A DNA stretch of 64,000 bases, taken from Thermomonospora catenispora (GTDB taxonomy: Bacteria; Actinomycetota; Actinomycetes; Streptosporangiales; Streptosporangiaceae). The notes below the pieces were generated by a model that saw nothing but the letters and a program-made list of their open reading frames with translations, was not told the origin of the DNA and made no database searches. This document shows positions 18,260 through 26,355 of the stretch, piece by piece (the stretch's first letter is position 1; every line of letters starts with the position of its first letter). The stretch lies in NCBI RefSeq assembly GCF_006363815.1, contig NZ_RRYT01000018.1, forward strand, positions 42,412-106,411, given 5' to 3'. A program made the translations under genes and the position numbers.

Positions 18260-19789
18260 ATGCACTCCAGCCCACCGATCCGCGGCGACCTGACTCCCGA
18301 GTTGCTGCAGACATCCCAGTGGACCGACGAGCAGGTGAGCGCCGCCGGAATCCCGATCCACGACATTCCGTTCGTCACCGTGGGGGGCGGGATCGGATCT
18401 TTCGTCACGGTGGACTACCTCCGGATCTACGGGGTGCCGACCGACCGCATGCGGGTGTTGTCGAACATCGACACGCCCTGGGAGACTTACGAATATCTGA
18501 CCCGGGTCTCCCAGATCCCTCGCCCCGAACGCATCCGCTCCGATTCCTCCTCCCGCCCGGACAACCTGTGGGGCTTCCCCTCCTACGCGCTGGAGGAGGC
18601 CTGGCGGGAGAAGAGGCTCAGCCATCTGTGGCAGATCGCCACCGAGCCGATCCTCAACGACTACTGGACCCCGCGCGCCGGCACGGTCTTCCGCGGACTC
18701 GAACGCGAGGCCAAGCGCATCTCCTATTGGGACATGCTGGTCAAGGGCCAGGTCCGGATGGTGCGCAAACGCGTCGGCGGAGGCTACTTCACCATCCTGA
18801 CGCCGCCGGACGGGCTCAGCGAGACCCGGCGGGTGGCGTTCCGCTCCCAGTACGTGCACCTGGCGGTCGGCTATCCGGGCCTGAAGTTCCTGCCCGATCT
18901 GCAGGACTTCCGCGAGCGCCACCGGGACTACACCCGGGTGGTGAACGCCTACGAGCGGCACGAGCACGTCTATGAGGCGCTCAAGACCCGACCGGGCGTC
19001 GTGATGGTGCGCGGCGGCGGCATCGTCGCCTCCCGGGTGCTGCAACGCCTGATGGACGACCGGGAGGAGTTCGGCCTGCAGACGCAGATCGTGCACATCT
19101 TCCGCACGTTCGTCACCGGGTCGCACGGGCCGAACGTCTTCATGCGGCGCAAGGGCGGCCACGGCTGGGCCTATCAGGGCTTCAACTACCCCAAATCGGT
19201 CTGGGGCGGCCAGCTCAAGGCGCGGATGCGCAAGCTGGAGGGCGAGGACCGCAAGAAGCTCTACCAGGACATCGGCGGCACCAACACGCCCAAGCGGCGG
19301 CGCTGGCAGCAGCAGATGGCCAAGGGACGCAGGGAGAACTGGTACCACGCGTTCCAGGGCATGGTGGACAAGGTCGAGCCCGGACCCGACGGCCGGCTGA
19401 TCAGCCATGTGCGCAGCAGCAACGGCCGGATCCAGCAGTACGTGTCGGACTTCATCATCGACTGCACCGGGCTGGAGGCCGACATCGCCGAGCACCGGGT
19501 GCTGGCCGACCTGCTGCAGCACGGCGGAGCGGAACGCAATCCGCTGGGCCGGCTGGAGGTGGAACGGCATTTCGAGGTGAAGGGCACCGCCAGCGGCGAC
19601 GGGGCGCTGTACGCCTCGGGCGCGGCCACCCTCGGCGGATATTTCCCCGGAGTGGACACCTTCCTGGGATTGCAGATCGCCGCCCAGGAGATCGCCGACG
19701 ATCTGGCCCGCCGGGGTTTCTGCAAGAAGATGGGACCGTTCCGGTCCACGTCGCAGTGGTTCAAATGGGCTTTTAACAAAGCCGTCTGA
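18260..19789 (+). CDS. FAD/NAD(P)-binding oxidoreductase leading the FHA-antiporter-kinase cluster
   Basis: A 509-residue flavoprotein with two nucleotide-binding folds: VTVGGGIGSFVTVDYLR near residues 40-55 and VVMVRGGGIVASRVLQRL near 246-263. FIIDCTG (about 399-405) resembles the third FAD-contact segment of flavin monooxygenases and thioredoxin-reductase-like proteins. The C-terminal GAATLGGYFPGVDTFLGL looks like the flavin-binding GD region. The substrate is unknown and I see no redox-active CxxC. The ATG at 18260 has AGGGG just upstream. The gap of 98 bases to the next gene, with all four following genes overlapping, suggests one operon. A sensor or electron-transfer role for the cluster is inference. 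Confidence 0.85.
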   Translation: MHSSPPIRGDLTPELLQTSQWTDEQVSAAGIPIHDIPFVTVGGGIGSFVTVDYLRIYGVPTDRMRVLSNIDTPWETYEYLTRVSQIPRPERIRSDSSSRPDNLWGFPSYALEEAWREKRLSHLWQIATEPILNDYWTPRAGTVFRGLEREAKRISYWDMLVKGQVRMVRKRVGGGYFTILTPPDGLSETRRVAFRSQYVHLAVGYPGLKFLPDLQDFRERHRDYTRVVNAYERHEHVYEALKTRPGVVMVRGGGIVASRVLQRLMDDREEFGLQTQIVHIFRTFVTGSHGPNVFMRRKGGHGWAYQGFNYPKSVWGGQLKARMRKLEGEDRKKLYQDIGGTNTPKRRRWQQQMAKGRRENWYHAFQGMVDKVEPGPDGRLISHVRSSNGRIQQYVSDFIIDCTGLEADIAEHRVLADLLQHGGAERNPLGRLEVERHFEVKGTASGDGALYASGAATLGGYFPGVDTFLGLQIAAQEIADDLARRGFCKKMGPFRSTSQWFKWAFNKAV

Positions 19790-19887
19790 TCTGCTCTCTC
19801 GGGGGGTTTTCCCGGGCCCCGGAAAGGGGCCGGACGATGCTCGTCCGCCGTGGTCGCCCGGCCCGTCAGGAAAAGGAAGGAACCATC

Positions 19888-20331
19888 GTGGTACCCACGC
19901 TGTTCGGCCGGATCCAAACCCGGCTCTTCCTGCTCGCAACGGTCGGCCTGGCGGTGACCGCGCTGATCGTGCCCGTGCTGCCAGGCACCGGAGACGCCGA
20001 ACTCGCCGACCTGTACCGGACCGCCGTGGCGGTGCTCGCCGCCGTCGCGGTGCTCGGGGTGGCCTGGGAGTTCGTCTACCACGCCCTCATGCAGTTCCGC
20101 TGGGAGAAGGACTGGCCGACGCTGTTCGGCCTGCTCACCCTGATCAACGAGGGCCTGCTGGTGTGGGCGCTGCTGGCGCTGGAGGCGATCCCGGGGGTCG
20201 CGGTGAACCCGCCCGCCGCGGCGTTCTGGACCCACTTCCTCGCGGTGTGGCTGGCGGTGTGGCTGGTGGCGAACGGTCCGATGCGGGTGCCCTTCATCCG
20301 CTGGAGGTTCCGGGGAGGGCGCCTGGTATGA
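19888..20331 (+). CDS. Small four-helix membrane protein of the FHA-antiporter-kinase cluster
   Basis: A 147-residue protein with about four membrane helices: RLFLLATVGLAVTALIVPVL, YRTAVAVLAAVAVLGVAWEF, TLFGLLTLINEGLLVWALLA and THFLAVWLAVWLVANGP. It ends in a basic tail (PFIRWRFRGGRLV). No family is recognised. The GTG at 19888 is chosen because AAGGAAGG (19873-19880) is 7 bases before it; the frame is open to 19837. Its stop overlaps the next start (ATGA, 20328-20331), so translation is coupled to the FHA gene. Confidence 0.8.
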   Translation: MVPTLFGRIQTRLFLLATVGLAVTALIVPVLPGTGDAELADLYRTAVAVLAAVAVLGVAWEFVYHALMQFRWEKDWPTLFGLLTLINEGLLVWALLALEAIPGVAVNPPAAAFWTHFLAVWLAVWLVANGPMRVPFIRWRFRGGRLV

Positions 20332-21638
20332 ACCGTCCCCATCGCGACGCGCAGTCCCCGGCCCCTCCCCCCGGCGTCCCCTCCGGCCCGGTGGTGCGGC
20401 CGCTGACGGGCGACGGGCTGGTCGCCCATGTCGGCGGGCTGCTGCTGGCCTGCGACGCCGCCGACGAACTGACCGAGCGGCTCCTGCAGGCGCTGTGGGC
20501 CGCCTCGGGCGAGGGCGGCGGCCCCGACGCCGGCCGCGCCCTGATCCGGAACGTGGCGCAGGTGCTGGCCGGCGCGATGACCACGTCGACGGCCGCCTGC
20601 GCGGTGGCCGGCCCCGCCGACGGGGGAACGGCGGTGCTGGTCTGCGGAAACGCCACGGTGACCGTGTCCGGCGGTGAAGGCGAGCTGACGCTGGGCGGGC
20701 AGACCGCGCTGACCTGGACCGACCGGTTCGTGAACGGTCCGGCGAGCCGGATCGAGCTGCGGCTGGCGACGGCCGGGGAGCCGCACCCGCGGGCACGGCT
20801 CGACGCCGGCGCGGTTCCCGGCGGCGGCCTGCAGTGGACGGCCGGCCCGGCCGACGCCGCCCGGCCCGTCCGGCACTCCGAGCGGAGCGGAGCGCAGGCC
20901 CACCGGCCCCCGGAGGCCCCGACCGACCCGCGCCGCGAGGTCCCCGCGGACGCGCCCGCCGCGCCGCGACGGGCCGACGCCCTCACCCCGCCGGGCACGC
21001 CGCCGACGCCTCATGAGCCCGCCGCACAGGCGACGCCCGGCGACGTCCCCGACGAGGACATCAGGTCGCAGCCGTTCGAGTCGGTGCTGCTGGTCCGGAC
21101 GGCGGACGCGCCCGCCGCGCCCGCGCCGCCGCCCGCCCGGCCCGACCTCGAACCGGACTCCCGCCCCGAGGTGTGGGGCGCGGAGTGCAAGAACGGGCAC
21201 TTCAACGATCCTCGCGCCCACTACTGCGAGGTGTGCGGCATCTCCATGGGCCAGCTCACGATGATCCCGCGGCGCGGCCCGCGTCCCCCGCTGGGCGTGC
21301 TGCTGCTGGACGACGGGATGGTGCTGCGGCTGGACACCGACTACGTGATGGGCCGGGACCCGGAGCGGGCCGAGCCGGTCGCCGCCGGCACGGCGCGTCC
21401 CGCCCGGGTCGACGACCGGAACGGCTCGGTGTCGCGCCGGCACCTGCACGTGATGCTCAAGGACTGGGACGTGATGCTGGTCGACCTGGGCTCGGTGAAC
21501 GGCACCTATGTGATCCCGCCGGGCGAGTCGGAGTACCAGCAGATCCCCACCGGCACCCCCGTCCAGATCTGGCCGGGCACCACGGTGCGGCTGGGAGCCT
21601 CGCGCAGCTTCCGCTACGAATCGCACAGGAAGCGTTGA
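20328..21638 (+). CDS. Zinc-ribbon and FHA-domain protein
   Basis: A 436-residue cytoplasmic phosphothreonine-binding protein. An N-terminal region of about 150 residues (GLVAHVGGLLLACDAADELT, RLLQALWAASGEGG) looks folded but unassigned. A Pro/Ala-rich linker follows to about 275. A zinc-ribbon-like segment, CKNGHFNDPRAHYCEVCG (about 286-304), leads into a C-terminal FHA domain with GRD near 342, SRRHLHV near 368 and NGTYV near 391, the phosphopeptide-contact residues. It starts inside the membrane-protein stop and its own stop overlaps the antiporter ATG (TGATG). It is the natural reader of phosphorylation by the kinase two genes on. Confidence 0.9.
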   Translation: MNRPHRDAQSPAPPPGVPSGPVVRPLTGDGLVAHVGGLLLACDAADELTERLLQALWAASGEGGGPDAGRALIRNVAQVLAGAMTTSTAACAVAGPADGGTAVLVCGNATVTVSGGEGELTLGGQTALTWTDRFVNGPASRIELRLATAGEPHPRARLDAGAVPGGGLQWTAGPADAARPVRHSERSGAQAHRPPEAPTDPRREVPADAPAAPRRADALTPPGTPPTPHEPAAQATPGDVPDEDIRSQPFESVLLVRTADAPAAPAPPPARPDLEPDSRPEVWGAECKNGHFNDPRAHYCEVCGISMGQLTMIPRRGPRPPLGVLLLDDGMVLRLDTDYVMGRDPERAEPVAAGTARPARVDDRNGSVSRRHLHVMLKDWDVMLVDLGSVNGTYVIPPGESEYQQIPTGTPVQIWPGTTVRLGASRSFRYESHRKR

Positions 21639-23320
21639 TGCGGGTCGACCTTCTGCTGCTGGACATCGTCATCGTCCTCGCGCTGGCCCGGCTGCTGGGC
21701 GCGGGCGCCCGGCTGATCGGCCAGCCCGCGGTGGTCGGCGAGATCGTGGCCGGGATCGTGCTGGGCCCGACGCTGCTGGGCGATCCGATCGGCGGGGAGC
21801 TGTTCCCCGCCGACCTGCGGCCGATGCTCAAGGGCCTGGCCGACGTGGGCCTGGTGCTGTTCATGTTCGTGGTCGGCCTGGAGCTGGACCGGCGGCTGGT
21901 GCGCGGCAGGGGCCGGATCGCCGTGGGCGTGTCGCTGGGTTCGACGCTGCTGCCGTTCGGTCTGGGCTGCCTGGCGGCGCTGTGGCTGGCCCCCGACCAC
22001 GACCGGGGCCGGACGCTGCCGTTCGTGCTGTTCTTCAGCGCGGCCGTGTCGGCGACGGCGTTCCCGGTGCTGGCCCGCATCCTGACCGACCGGCAGATGC
22101 ACCGCACCCGGCTGGGCGGGCTGGCGCTGGCCTGCGCGGCCGTGGTCGACGTGCTGACCTGGACGGTGCTGGCGGTGGCGGTCGCCATCGCCGGGGCGGG
22201 GGGATCCGACCCCTGGCGGGTGGCGCTGGCGGCGCCGTTCGCGCTGGTGATGTTCCTGGGCGTGCGGCCCCTGCTGCGACGGCTGGTGCCGGTCCATGAG
22301 CGGGCCGGGCGGCTGACGCCCGACCTGCTGGCGGTGGTGCTGGCGGGACTGTTCGCGTCGGCGTGGGCCGCCGAGTGGATGCACGTCCACTTCATCTTCG
22401 GGGCGTTCCTGTTCGGCGCGGTGATGCCGCGGGCGGGCGCCGAGCGGCTCAACCACGAGATCCTCCAGCGGCTGGAGCAGCTGACGGTGCTGTTGCTGCT
22501 GCCGATGTTCTTCGTGGTGGCCGGGATGTCGGTGGACCTGACCGCCCTGGAGGCGAGCGGCGTCGGCGCGCTGGCGGTGATCCTGCTCGTGGCGATCGGC
22601 GGCAAGCTGGGCGGCGCCTACGCGGCGGCCCGGCTGCAGCGGATCCCGGGCCGTCAGGCGGCGGCGCTGGCCGCGCTGCTCAACACCCGCGGGCTCACCG
22701 AGATCGTGATCCTGAGCGTGGGCCTGGACGAGGGCGTCCTGGACACCGAGCTGTATTCGCTGATGGTGGTGACGGCGTTGGTCACCACCGCGATGACCGG
22801 TCCGCTGCTGAATCGGGTCCATCCGGCCCGGCAGGTCGAGCGGGACCTGGCCGAGGCGCGGCGCATGGCCGCGGGACCGCGGGTCGACCGGCGGGTGCTG
22901 GTGGTCGTGGAGGATCCCGAGCGGGTCGGCGGACTGGCCGAGATCGCCCGGGCGGAGGCGGCCAGCACCGGTTCCCGCGAGGTGCTGCTGGTCCATCTGC
23001 GGCCCTGCCGGACCGAACGGCCGGAGGTCGGGCCGGGCCTGTCGGCGGAGCTGGCCGAGATGGCCGACGCCATGGCCCGGCTGGAGGAGCTGGCCGCCGC
23101 GATCCGCGCCGAGGGGCCGCCGGTCCGGGTGGTCAGCCGGTTCGCCGCCGACGCGGCCGCCGAGCTGCCCGAACTGGTGGCCGGCGCCGAACCCGACGTG
23201 ATCGTCATCGCCTCGACCGTCCCCGGACACGCCGCCGTGCGGCGCGCCGCCGGGCGGCGGGTCACCGTGGTCGATCCGACCGAGCGCCGGGTCGTTCAGC
23301 CGGCGGGAAAGGACATCTGA
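21638..23320 (+). CDS. CPA2-family cation/proton antiporter with C-terminal USP-like domain
   Basis: A 560-residue monovalent cation/proton antiporter of the KefB/GerN type. About 12 membrane helices fill residues 1-390; GQPAVVGEIVAGIVLGPTLL, FSAAVSATAFPVLARIL and LLNTRGLTEIVILSVG are the conserved core. HFIFGAFLFGAVMPRAGAE supports the family. From about residue 410 a soluble domain (RVLVVVEDPERVGGLAEIA, EVLLVHLRPC, DVIVIASTVPGH) resembles a universal stress protein rather than a TrkA-N domain. It overlaps both neighbours by one base (TGATG at each end), so the FHA protein, antiporter and kinase should be made in fixed proportion. K+ or Na+ exchange is likely, ion not deducible. Confidence 0.92.
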   Translation: MRVDLLLLDIVIVLALARLLGAGARLIGQPAVVGEIVAGIVLGPTLLGDPIGGELFPADLRPMLKGLADVGLVLFMFVVGLELDRRLVRGRGRIAVGVSLGSTLLPFGLGCLAALWLAPDHDRGRTLPFVLFFSAAVSATAFPVLARILTDRQMHRTRLGGLALACAAVVDVLTWTVLAVAVAIAGAGGSDPWRVALAAPFALVMFLGVRPLLRRLVPVHERAGRLTPDLLAVVLAGLFASAWAAEWMHVHFIFGAFLFGAVMPRAGAERLNHEILQRLEQLTVLLLLPMFFVVAGMSVDLTALEASGVGALAVILLVAIGGKLGGAYAAARLQRIPGRQAAALAALLNTRGLTEIVILSVGLDEGVLDTELYSLMVVTALVTTAMTGPLLNRVHPARQVERDLAEARRMAAGPRVDRRVLVVVEDPERVGGLAEIARAEAASTGSREVLLVHLRPCRTERPEVGPGLSAELAEMADAMARLEELAAAIRAEGPPVRVVSRFAADAAAELPELVAGAEPDVIVIASTVPGHAAVRRAAGRRVTVVDPTERRVVQPAGKDI

Positions 23321-24105
23321 TGCAGGGCATCGCCGACTACGACTTCATCCGCTCGCTCGGGAGGGGCAACCACGGCGAGTTCTTCCTGGCGCGCCGGCCC
23401 GAGCGGCTGCCGATCACGGACGAGTACGTGGTCGTCAAGGTGCTCGGCGGAACGGGCGAGGACGCCTTCCGCCGCGCCACCCGGGAGCTGAAGGCGTTCG
23501 CCGCCGTCCGCTCCCCGCACCTGGTGACGCTGTACGACGCCGGACAGCAGGCGGGGGTCTTCTACTACTCCATGGAGTACCTGCCGGACGGGTCGCTGGC
23601 CTCTCCGGCCAGGCCGCGCGGCCTGGCCGACTATCACCGGGCGCTGGCCTGCGCCGCCCGCGCGGCTCAGGCCCTGCACGAGGCGGGGATCGTGCACCGC
23701 GACATCACCCCGTCCAACGTGCTGCTCACCGAGAACGGCGGCAAGCTCGCCGACCTGGGGTTGGCGCAGGTGCTGACCCAGGGCGCCACGATCACCGGAA
23801 TGGGGGCGCTGCCGTCGGTGGAGTTCACCGATCCGGCGCTGTTGCGCGGGGATCCGGCGACCACCGCGGTGGACGTGTGGTCGCTGGGCGCGGTCCTGCA
23901 CCGGTTCACCGCCGGGACGGGCCTCTACGGGGGTCTGCCGGTGCACGACCCGCTGTTGACGCTGCGCACGGTCCTCAGCACCCCGCCCATGATCAGCGAC
24001 GGCCTTCCCCCGAAGGTCGCCGACCTGGTCCGTTCCTGCCTGGACGAGCCGAGCGCCCGTCCCACCGCCGCCGAGTTCGCCGAACGCCTGGAGGCTCTGG
24101 CCTAG
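23320..24105 (+). CDS. Soluble Ser/Thr protein kinase
   Basis: A 261-residue protein consisting of a kinase domain only, with no membrane helix or sensor. The Gly-rich loop is GRGNHG (14-19), the ATP-anchoring Lys is K40 in VVVKVL with the helix-C Glu at 56, and the catalytic loop is HRDITPSN (126-133). The metal motif is DLG (145-147) instead of DFG. DVWSLGAVLHRFTAGTGLYG follows. The usual Lys two residues after the catalytic Asp is Thr, a departure also seen in some other bacterial kinases. Start ATG overlaps the antiporter stop. It probably phosphorylates the antiporter, the FHA protein or a shared partner; no phosphatase gene is adjacent. Confidence 0.9.
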   Translation: MQGIADYDFIRSLGRGNHGEFFLARRPERLPITDEYVVVKVLGGTGEDAFRRATRELKAFAAVRSPHLVTLYDAGQQAGVFYYSMEYLPDGSLASPARPRGLADYHRALACAARAAQALHEAGIVHRDITPSNVLLTENGGKLADLGLAQVLTQGATITGMGALPSVEFTDPALLRGDPATTAVDVWSLGAVLHRFTAGTGLYGGLPVHDPLLTLRTVLSTPPMISDGLPPKVADLVRSCLDEPSARPTAAEFAERLEALA

Positions 24106-24243
24106 CCGGCCGCCGTCGGCCCCGGACCGCCCGGCGTCGGCGCCGGGCCGGCCGATCGGCGGGCGGATCCGCGCCGGCCCGGTCTGATCCGCACCCCGTT
24201 CTCATGATCAGATGGAGGCCGGTGCCGCCGCCCCGGAGGACCC

Positions 24244-24725
24244 GTGACCGAAATGGATCTGCCGCTGGACTTCCTCGGCAGGCAGCGTGCCGCGGTGCTG
24301 CGCAAGTGCGCCGATCTCTGACCGAGGAGGCCGCGCACCGCCGGCCGCTGCCGGAGACCTCTCCGCCGATGACGGTGGCGGGGCCGCTCAGCCACCTGCG
24401 GTGGGTGGAGTACAACCGGTTCGAACGGGTGCTGCTCGGCGGCCCGGATCTGGCGCCGTGGACCGAGGAGGATCCGAACCGGGACTTCCGCGTCGACGAC
24501 GTTCCGCTGGACCGGCTGGTGAAGGACTACCGGCGGCAGTGCGCCCGGTCGGTTGAGATCGTGCGGTCGGTCGATCCGGACCGGCGCGCGACCGTCCTGC
24601 ACCCTCGGTACGGCAGCACGACCGCGCGCTGGATCGTGCTGCACATGATCGAGGGGACCGCCCGGCACGCCGGTCATCCCGACATCATGCGCGAGCTCCT
24701 CGACGGCCGGACCGGATGCCCCTGA
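24244..24725 (+). pseudogene. DinB-like DUF664 protein, frameshifted
   Basis: The first frame (GTG 24244 or ATG 24253, with GGAGGA at 24235-24240) reads TEMDLPLDFLGRQRAAVLRKCADL and stops at 24319-24321. The family sequence then continues in another frame from LTEEAAHRRPLPETSP at about 24318 through GPLSHLRWVEYNRFERVLLGG to the stop at 24723-24725. Joining the frames by restoring one base near 24315 gives a normal DUF664 protein of about 160 residues, the thiol-S-transferase-like DinB superfamily. An internal ATG at 24369 could give a shorter product lacking the first helices. It is either a decayed gene or a sequencing error. Confidence 0.75.
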
Positions 24726-24770
24726 ACCCGCCGGCACCGTGCGCCCCGGGCGACCGCTCCGAGTCGTGCG

Positions 24771-25205
24771 CTATCGGGGCCCGCGCAACGCCTCGCGCAG
24801 GCGGGCCGCGTAGTCCGCGGCCTCCTCCTCGGAGGCGTACTGGACCCGAGGCCAGAAGAACCCGCGCAGCCCGTCCTTGCGATTGCGGGGAACCACGTGG
24901 ACGTGCAGATGGGGCACGCTCTGGCTGACCCGGTTGTTCATCGCCACGAACGACCCGGCCGCGCCCAGCGCCTCCTCCATGGCGGCGGCCAGCCGCTGGG
25001 CGTGTCCGAACAACGGCGCCAGCAGCTCGGGAGGCAGCTCGGGAAGGGTCTGGTGGTGCTCCTTCGGCACGAGCAGCGTGTGCCCTTTCAGCAGCGGCCG
25101 GCTGTCCAGGAACGCCAGCGCCTCCGCGGTGTCCAGCACCACATGGGCCCGGTGCTCGCCCTTGACGATCCCGCAGAAGACACAGCTCCCCGCCGCGCCC
25201 GGCAT
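24771..25205 (-). CDS. HIT-family nucleotide-binding protein
   Basis: A 144-residue HIT hydrolase-type protein. The triad VPHLHVHVVP lies near residues 94-103. CVFCGIVKGEHRAHVV at the N-terminus is the usual Cys-containing lead, and GHTLLVPKEHH is conserved. These proteins split nucleoside phosphoramidates or dinucleoside polyphosphates, or act on NMP conjugates; the exact substrate is unknown. The ATG at 25205 is chosen over an upstream start because AGGGAGGA precedes it and the Cys motif begins soon after. Convergent with the broken DUF664 gene. Confidence 0.9.
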   Translation of the reverse strand: MPGAAGSCVFCGIVKGEHRAHVVLDTAEALAFLDSRPLLKGHTLLVPKEHHQTLPELPPELLAPLFGHAQRLAAAMEEALGAAGSFVAMNNRVSQSVPHLHVHVVPRNRKDGLRGFFWPRVQYASEEEAADYAARLREALRGPR

Positions 25206-25349
25206 TCGTCCTCCCTGCGCCTCCCGGCTCCGCACGACGTCCGCGCGAAGTCCCCTCGGTGTCCCCGGGGCGTCCCCGCGGCGTTCGTGCGAAGCCCGTC
25301 CGACGATCGCGCTGCACAGCCTACGGCGCGGAGGGCGGGCGGGGCCGCG

Positions 25350-26159
25350 TCAACGGGCCTGGAGGATGAGCCAGGAGTCCTCCAAGGGCGCGGATCTGCG
25401 GCTGCAGAAGTAGACGCGGCCGGGGTCCCCCCAGTGCCAGCCGAGACGCTCGTCGGAGTCCAGTTGCAGCAGATGGCACCACTCGTCGACGTCGGCCTGG
25501 TCGGGGGGCGGGAGGGGAAGGTCGGGGTCGCGGCCGCTGGAGGCGTGCTCGGCCTCGGCGGTCACCGGGCGTTGGACGACGACGGGCCAGCCGCCGACCT
25601 GGTGGACGGGGTCGTCGGGCCAGATGTGCTGCAGCCAGGCGGCGTACAGCTGCTCGTAGACGGCCAGGATGCCGGTGTAGCGGGACTCGACCCGTTGCAG
25701 GACCGGCTCCTGCGGGGCCGGCAGGGACAGGAACGGGACGGCGTCCAGGGTGCGGGGCGGCGCGCACCGGACGCCCTCGGGAGGCGTCGTCTCGACCAGA
25801 TCACCGGTGAAGACCCGCCAGCCGTCGCGTTCCTCGGCCCGGCTGCCCCACGGACGGGGGACGCGGCTCGCATAGTAGAAAGCGGCGCGGCCGCTCCGGG
25901 GGATGTCGGGCTGCGGAAGGACGGCGGCCAGTTCGGCGAAGTCGACGACGGCCAGGAAATCCAGAGGGCGTCCGGCCCAGCGGGGCCAAGACGCATCGGG
26001 CGGGAGCAGGGGCGTGCCGCCCAGGCGGACGGCCTTGCCCCGGCCGCCGAGCCGGAGTGCGGGCCGGGCCAGGGGCACGATCGCGGCGCTGACCTCGGGA
26101 GCGAGGAAGACGCCGAACAACGAGTGCAGCCGCCGACGCTCGGTGAGGATCCAGTCCAT
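25350..26159 (-). CDS. YwqG-family (DUF1963) protein
   Basis: A 269-residue cytoplasmic protein of the YwqG family. Recognisable are VRLGGTPLLPPDASWPRWAG and PLDFLAVVDFAEL near the start. The central VHQVGGWPVVVQ and late WCHLLQLDSDERLGWHWGDP with GRVYFC are the other signatures. The biochemical function of the family is not established; members often sit with SMI1/KNR4-type or immunity-like genes, but no toxin gene is seen here. The ATG at 26159 leads directly into MDWILTERRRLHS. A perfect DnaA-box sequence lies about 50 bases upstream. Confidence 0.85.
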   Translation of the reverse strand: MDWILTERRRLHSLFGVFLAPEVSAAIVPLARPALRLGGRGKAVRLGGTPLLPPDASWPRWAGRPLDFLAVVDFAELAAVLPQPDIPRSGRAAFYYASRVPRPWGSRAEERDGWRVFTGDLVETTPPEGVRCAPPRTLDAVPFLSLPAPQEPVLQRVESRYTGILAVYEQLYAAWLQHIWPDDPVHQVGGWPVVVQRPVTAEAEHASSGRDPDLPLPPPDQADVDEWCHLLQLDSDERLGWHWGDPGRVYFCSRRSAPLEDSWLILQAR

Positions 26160-26209
26160 GCCAGGTAGCGTCTCCCGAGCGCCGACGAATGACCAGAGCC
26201 TTTTACGAT

Positions 26210-26218
26210 TGTGGATAA
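26210..26218 (-). promoter_or_regulatory. Isolated DnaA-box sequence
   Basis: TTATCCACA on the minus strand, an exact match to the classical consensus, lies in the 196-bp gap between the YwqG and DivIVA-repeat genes. A single box is weak evidence for DnaA control. Confidence 0.35.
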
Positions 26219-26355
26219 CCTTTCACGGCGGCCGTTCTTCGATCACGAGCCGAGGCCGCCGATCATCTTTTTCCGTCGATTCCGCATTTTCCCACCGCAC
26301 CCGAAAAGGCGGCATACCTCACGCCCGCCGGAATCGACCGGCTCGATGAAAAGGC

